From a bacterium (GTDB lineage Bacteria; Desulfobacterota; Binatia; DP-6): a DNA stretch of 64,000 nucleotides. Every line of letters begins with the position of its first letter. Position 1 is the stretch's first letter. Shown piece by piece: positions 62,770 to 64,000 of the stretch. The notes beneath the pieces are model-generated. The model saw only the letters and a list, made by a program, of their open reading frames with translations. It ran no database searches and was not told where the DNA came from. The stretch spans positions 1,767,237-1,831,236 of the forward strand of contig JAHCID010000001.1 of the NCBI GenBank assembly GCA_026129405.1. Direction: 5' to 3'. The position numbers and the translations under genes were made by a program.

Positions 62770-64000
62770 TCAGGCGCCGGCGACCGCGCTGGCGCGGTGC
62801 ACGTAGAGCGCCTCCGCCGGGGGCCGGACGTGGGTCCCGCCCGGCAGCGACAGCTCGCAGGTCACGGGTCGGGCGTGGTCGGCGAGCAGGCGGTCGACGT
62901 CGTAGACGCCGCCGAACTTCCACAGCATGCGCAGGAAGTTCGTCTGCCCGCGCGCGAGCAGGCGCGCGGTGACGCCGAAGACGTCCCACAGCGCCCGCCA
63001 GCCGAGGTGCTTCCTGTTGAGCACGTCGATGGTGCGCGTGAACTCTTCGTAGAAGCGGCGCAGGGGCAGGCGCGTCGGGAGCACGGCGTGCTGGACGTCG
63101 AAGAGGCGGTAGTCGCGGGTCGTGAAGCGGCGCGACTCGGTGTGCCAGGTTTCGGTGCCGGGGTAGGGCGTGTTGACCGTCAGGTTGACGATCTCCGGAA
63201 CCTCGAGCGCCCACTCGCGCACCACCTGGAAGCGGCGCTCGTCCCAGTCGGGGTCGGCGATGAGGTTGATCGCGACCACGATGCCGAGATGGCGCGCGAC
63301 CTCGAGCGCACGGGTGTTGTCGCCGAGGTGGACGCGCTTGCGATGGAGCCGGAGGCCCTCCTCGTCGATCGCCTCGATGCCGAGGAACATGTAGCGCAGG
63401 CCGAGCTTCGCCCAGCGCGCGAAGACCTCGGGGTGGCGCAGCAGCACGTCGGCGCGGGTCTCGAGGTAGAACTGCTTGCGTACGCCCCGCCGCTCCATCG
63501 CGTCGGCGATCGCCATGCCGTCCTCGGGGCGCACGAACGCGACGTCGTCGACGAGGAAGACGTTGGGCTCGGCGATGCGCGCCAGCTCCGCGGCGCAGGC
63601 CTCGGGCGAGCGCTTGCGGTAGCTGCGGCCGTAGAACGTCCACGCGCTGCAGAACGCGCAGTCCCACGGGCAGCCGCGCGTGAACTCGACCGACGCGCAG
63701 GGGTCGAGCTCGCCGATGAAGTACTTGCGCCGGCGGCGGGTGAGATGGCGGGCGGGCGGTCGTGCGTCGAGGTCGGGCTCGAGGAGCGGGGCAGGCCCGC
63801 TGCCGGCCGCCGTGACCACGCCGGGGATGGTTTCGAGCGCAGCGCCGCCCGCGAAGGCGTCCAGCACGCGGGCGATGACGCCTTCGCCCTCGCCGCGGAC
63901 GACGCAGTCGATCGCGCCGCCGGCGTGGCGGAGCAGGTCGGCGGCGGTGAACGACGCGCTGTGGCCGCCGACCACGATGCGGCAGTCGGGCAGCTGCGTG
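62770..64000 (-). CDS. hpnR: Hopanoid C-3 methylase (radical SAM), truncated at the window edge
   Basis: About 410 residues of the C-terminal part are visible; the N-terminal cobalamin-binding domain continues to the right beyond 64000. It contains the end of that domain (PDCRIVVGGHSASFTAADLLRHAG), then the radical SAM Cys motif GCPWDCAFCSAWTFYGRSYRKRS with C-x3-C-x2-C. Further blocks are VFLVDDVAFVRPEDGMAIADAMERRGVRKQFYLETRADVLLRHPEVF, GLRYMFLGIEAIDEEGL, NLTVNTPYPGTETWHTESRRFTTRDYRLFDVQHAVLPTRLPL and GQTNFLRMLWKF. These match HpnR as I know it. It transfers methyl groups to C-3 of hopanoids via SAM and cobalamin, changing membrane lipid properties. No squalene-hopene cyclase gene is in view, but it may lie to the right. 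Confidence 0.88.
   Translation of the reverse strand, partial: TQLPDCRIVVGGHSASFTAADLLRHAGGAIDCVVRGEGEGVIARVLDAFAGGAALETIPGVVTAAGSGPAPLLEPDLDARPPARHLTRRRRKYFIGELDPCASVEFTRGCPWDCAFCSAWTFYGRSYRKRSPEACAAELARIAEPNVFLVDDVAFVRPEDGMAIADAMERRGVRKQFYLETRADVLLRHPEVFARWAKLGLRYMFLGIEAIDEEGLRLHRKRVHLGDNTRALEVARHLGIVVAINLIADPDWDERRFQVVREWALEVPEIVNLTVNTPYPGTETWHTESRRFTTRDYRLFDVQHAVLPTRLPLRRFYEEFTRTIDVLNRKHLGWRALWDVFGVTARLLARGQTNFLRMLWKFGGVYDVDRLLADHARPVTCELSLPGGTHVRPPAEALYVHRASAVAGA

Overview
This window is a very GC-rich (roughly 70 percent or more), gene-dense bacterial chromosome segment with strong G/C third-position bias, many 4-base ATGA/GTGA start-stop overlaps and no rRNA, tRNA or CRISPR that I could see. 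The gene mix suggests a deltaproteobacterial-type lineage such as Binatota (Candidatus Binatia) or a myxobacterial relative. It includes flavin- and acyl-CoA-dependent oxidoreductases, glutathione-dependent formaldehyde oxidation, secreted proteins with MopE-type Asp-rich motifs and Thr-rich linkers, and a hopanoid C-3 methylase. The taxonomic placement is inference. Two short stretches (about 3.35-3.80 kb and 54.37-54.98 kb) switch reading frame repeatedly inside otherwise normal genes, which looks like local assembly error.

Layout. 0-7.4 kb: a truncated Cache-type sensor, a small secreted protein, a CbbQ/NorQ-type MoxR ATPase with its VWA partner (frameshifted), a GNAT acetyltransferase, and a coupled membrane-anchored metallo-beta-lactamase-fold hydrolase plus MpaB/DUF2236 oxygenase. 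7.4-17.7 kb: a large secreted di-heme beta-propeller protein, an LLM flavin oxidoreductase with a small partner, a MATE exporter, an AraC regulator and a two-gene operon of secreted MopE-motif proteins. 17.9-30 kb: two copies of a DUF3300-DUF2950 cassette flank an amine oxidase, a Kef-type antiporter, GlgC, a DUF1499 protein, a bacterial MRJP/yellow-type propeller protein and a TPR-like protein. 30-37.7 kb: a VOC protein, an AsmA protein, a solitary Y1 (RAYT-like) transposase in gene-poor DNA, a small secreted protein and a metallopeptidase/ATP-grasp operon.

37.8-42.4 kb carries class III alcohol dehydrogenase, an adenylate/guanylate cyclase, a SnoaL-like protein with an acyl-CoA dehydrogenase, and a small hypothetical protein. 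42.4-52.5 kb holds penicillin-binding protein 1C and a 1,886-residue alpha-2-macroglobulin. These two are usually neighbours, but here they are separated by a divergent MerR/Cys-Cys protein module with a clear MerR-type operator, and by a DASS transporter. 52.6-64 kb has a broken GAF/coiled-coil/pseudo-receiver protein, DapL, a zinc alcohol dehydrogenase, a Cys-rich secreted protein, a DapB-fold dehydrogenase, a coupled sensor kinase/response regulator pair and, running off the right edge, the hopanoid C-3 methylase HpnR.

The most novel-looking signal is a beta-rich secreted domain of about 150-190 residues that occurs in three unrelated proteins here (C-terminus of the di-heme propeller protein, N-terminus of the FGE-like MopE protein, and all of the 189-residue protein at 34.9 kb). 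I do not recognise it as a described domain. Next in interest are the MerR operator module, the split pbpC/macroglobulin locus, the duplicated DUF3300-DUF2950 cassette and a palindrome-rich gene-free region at 21.9-22.3 kb.
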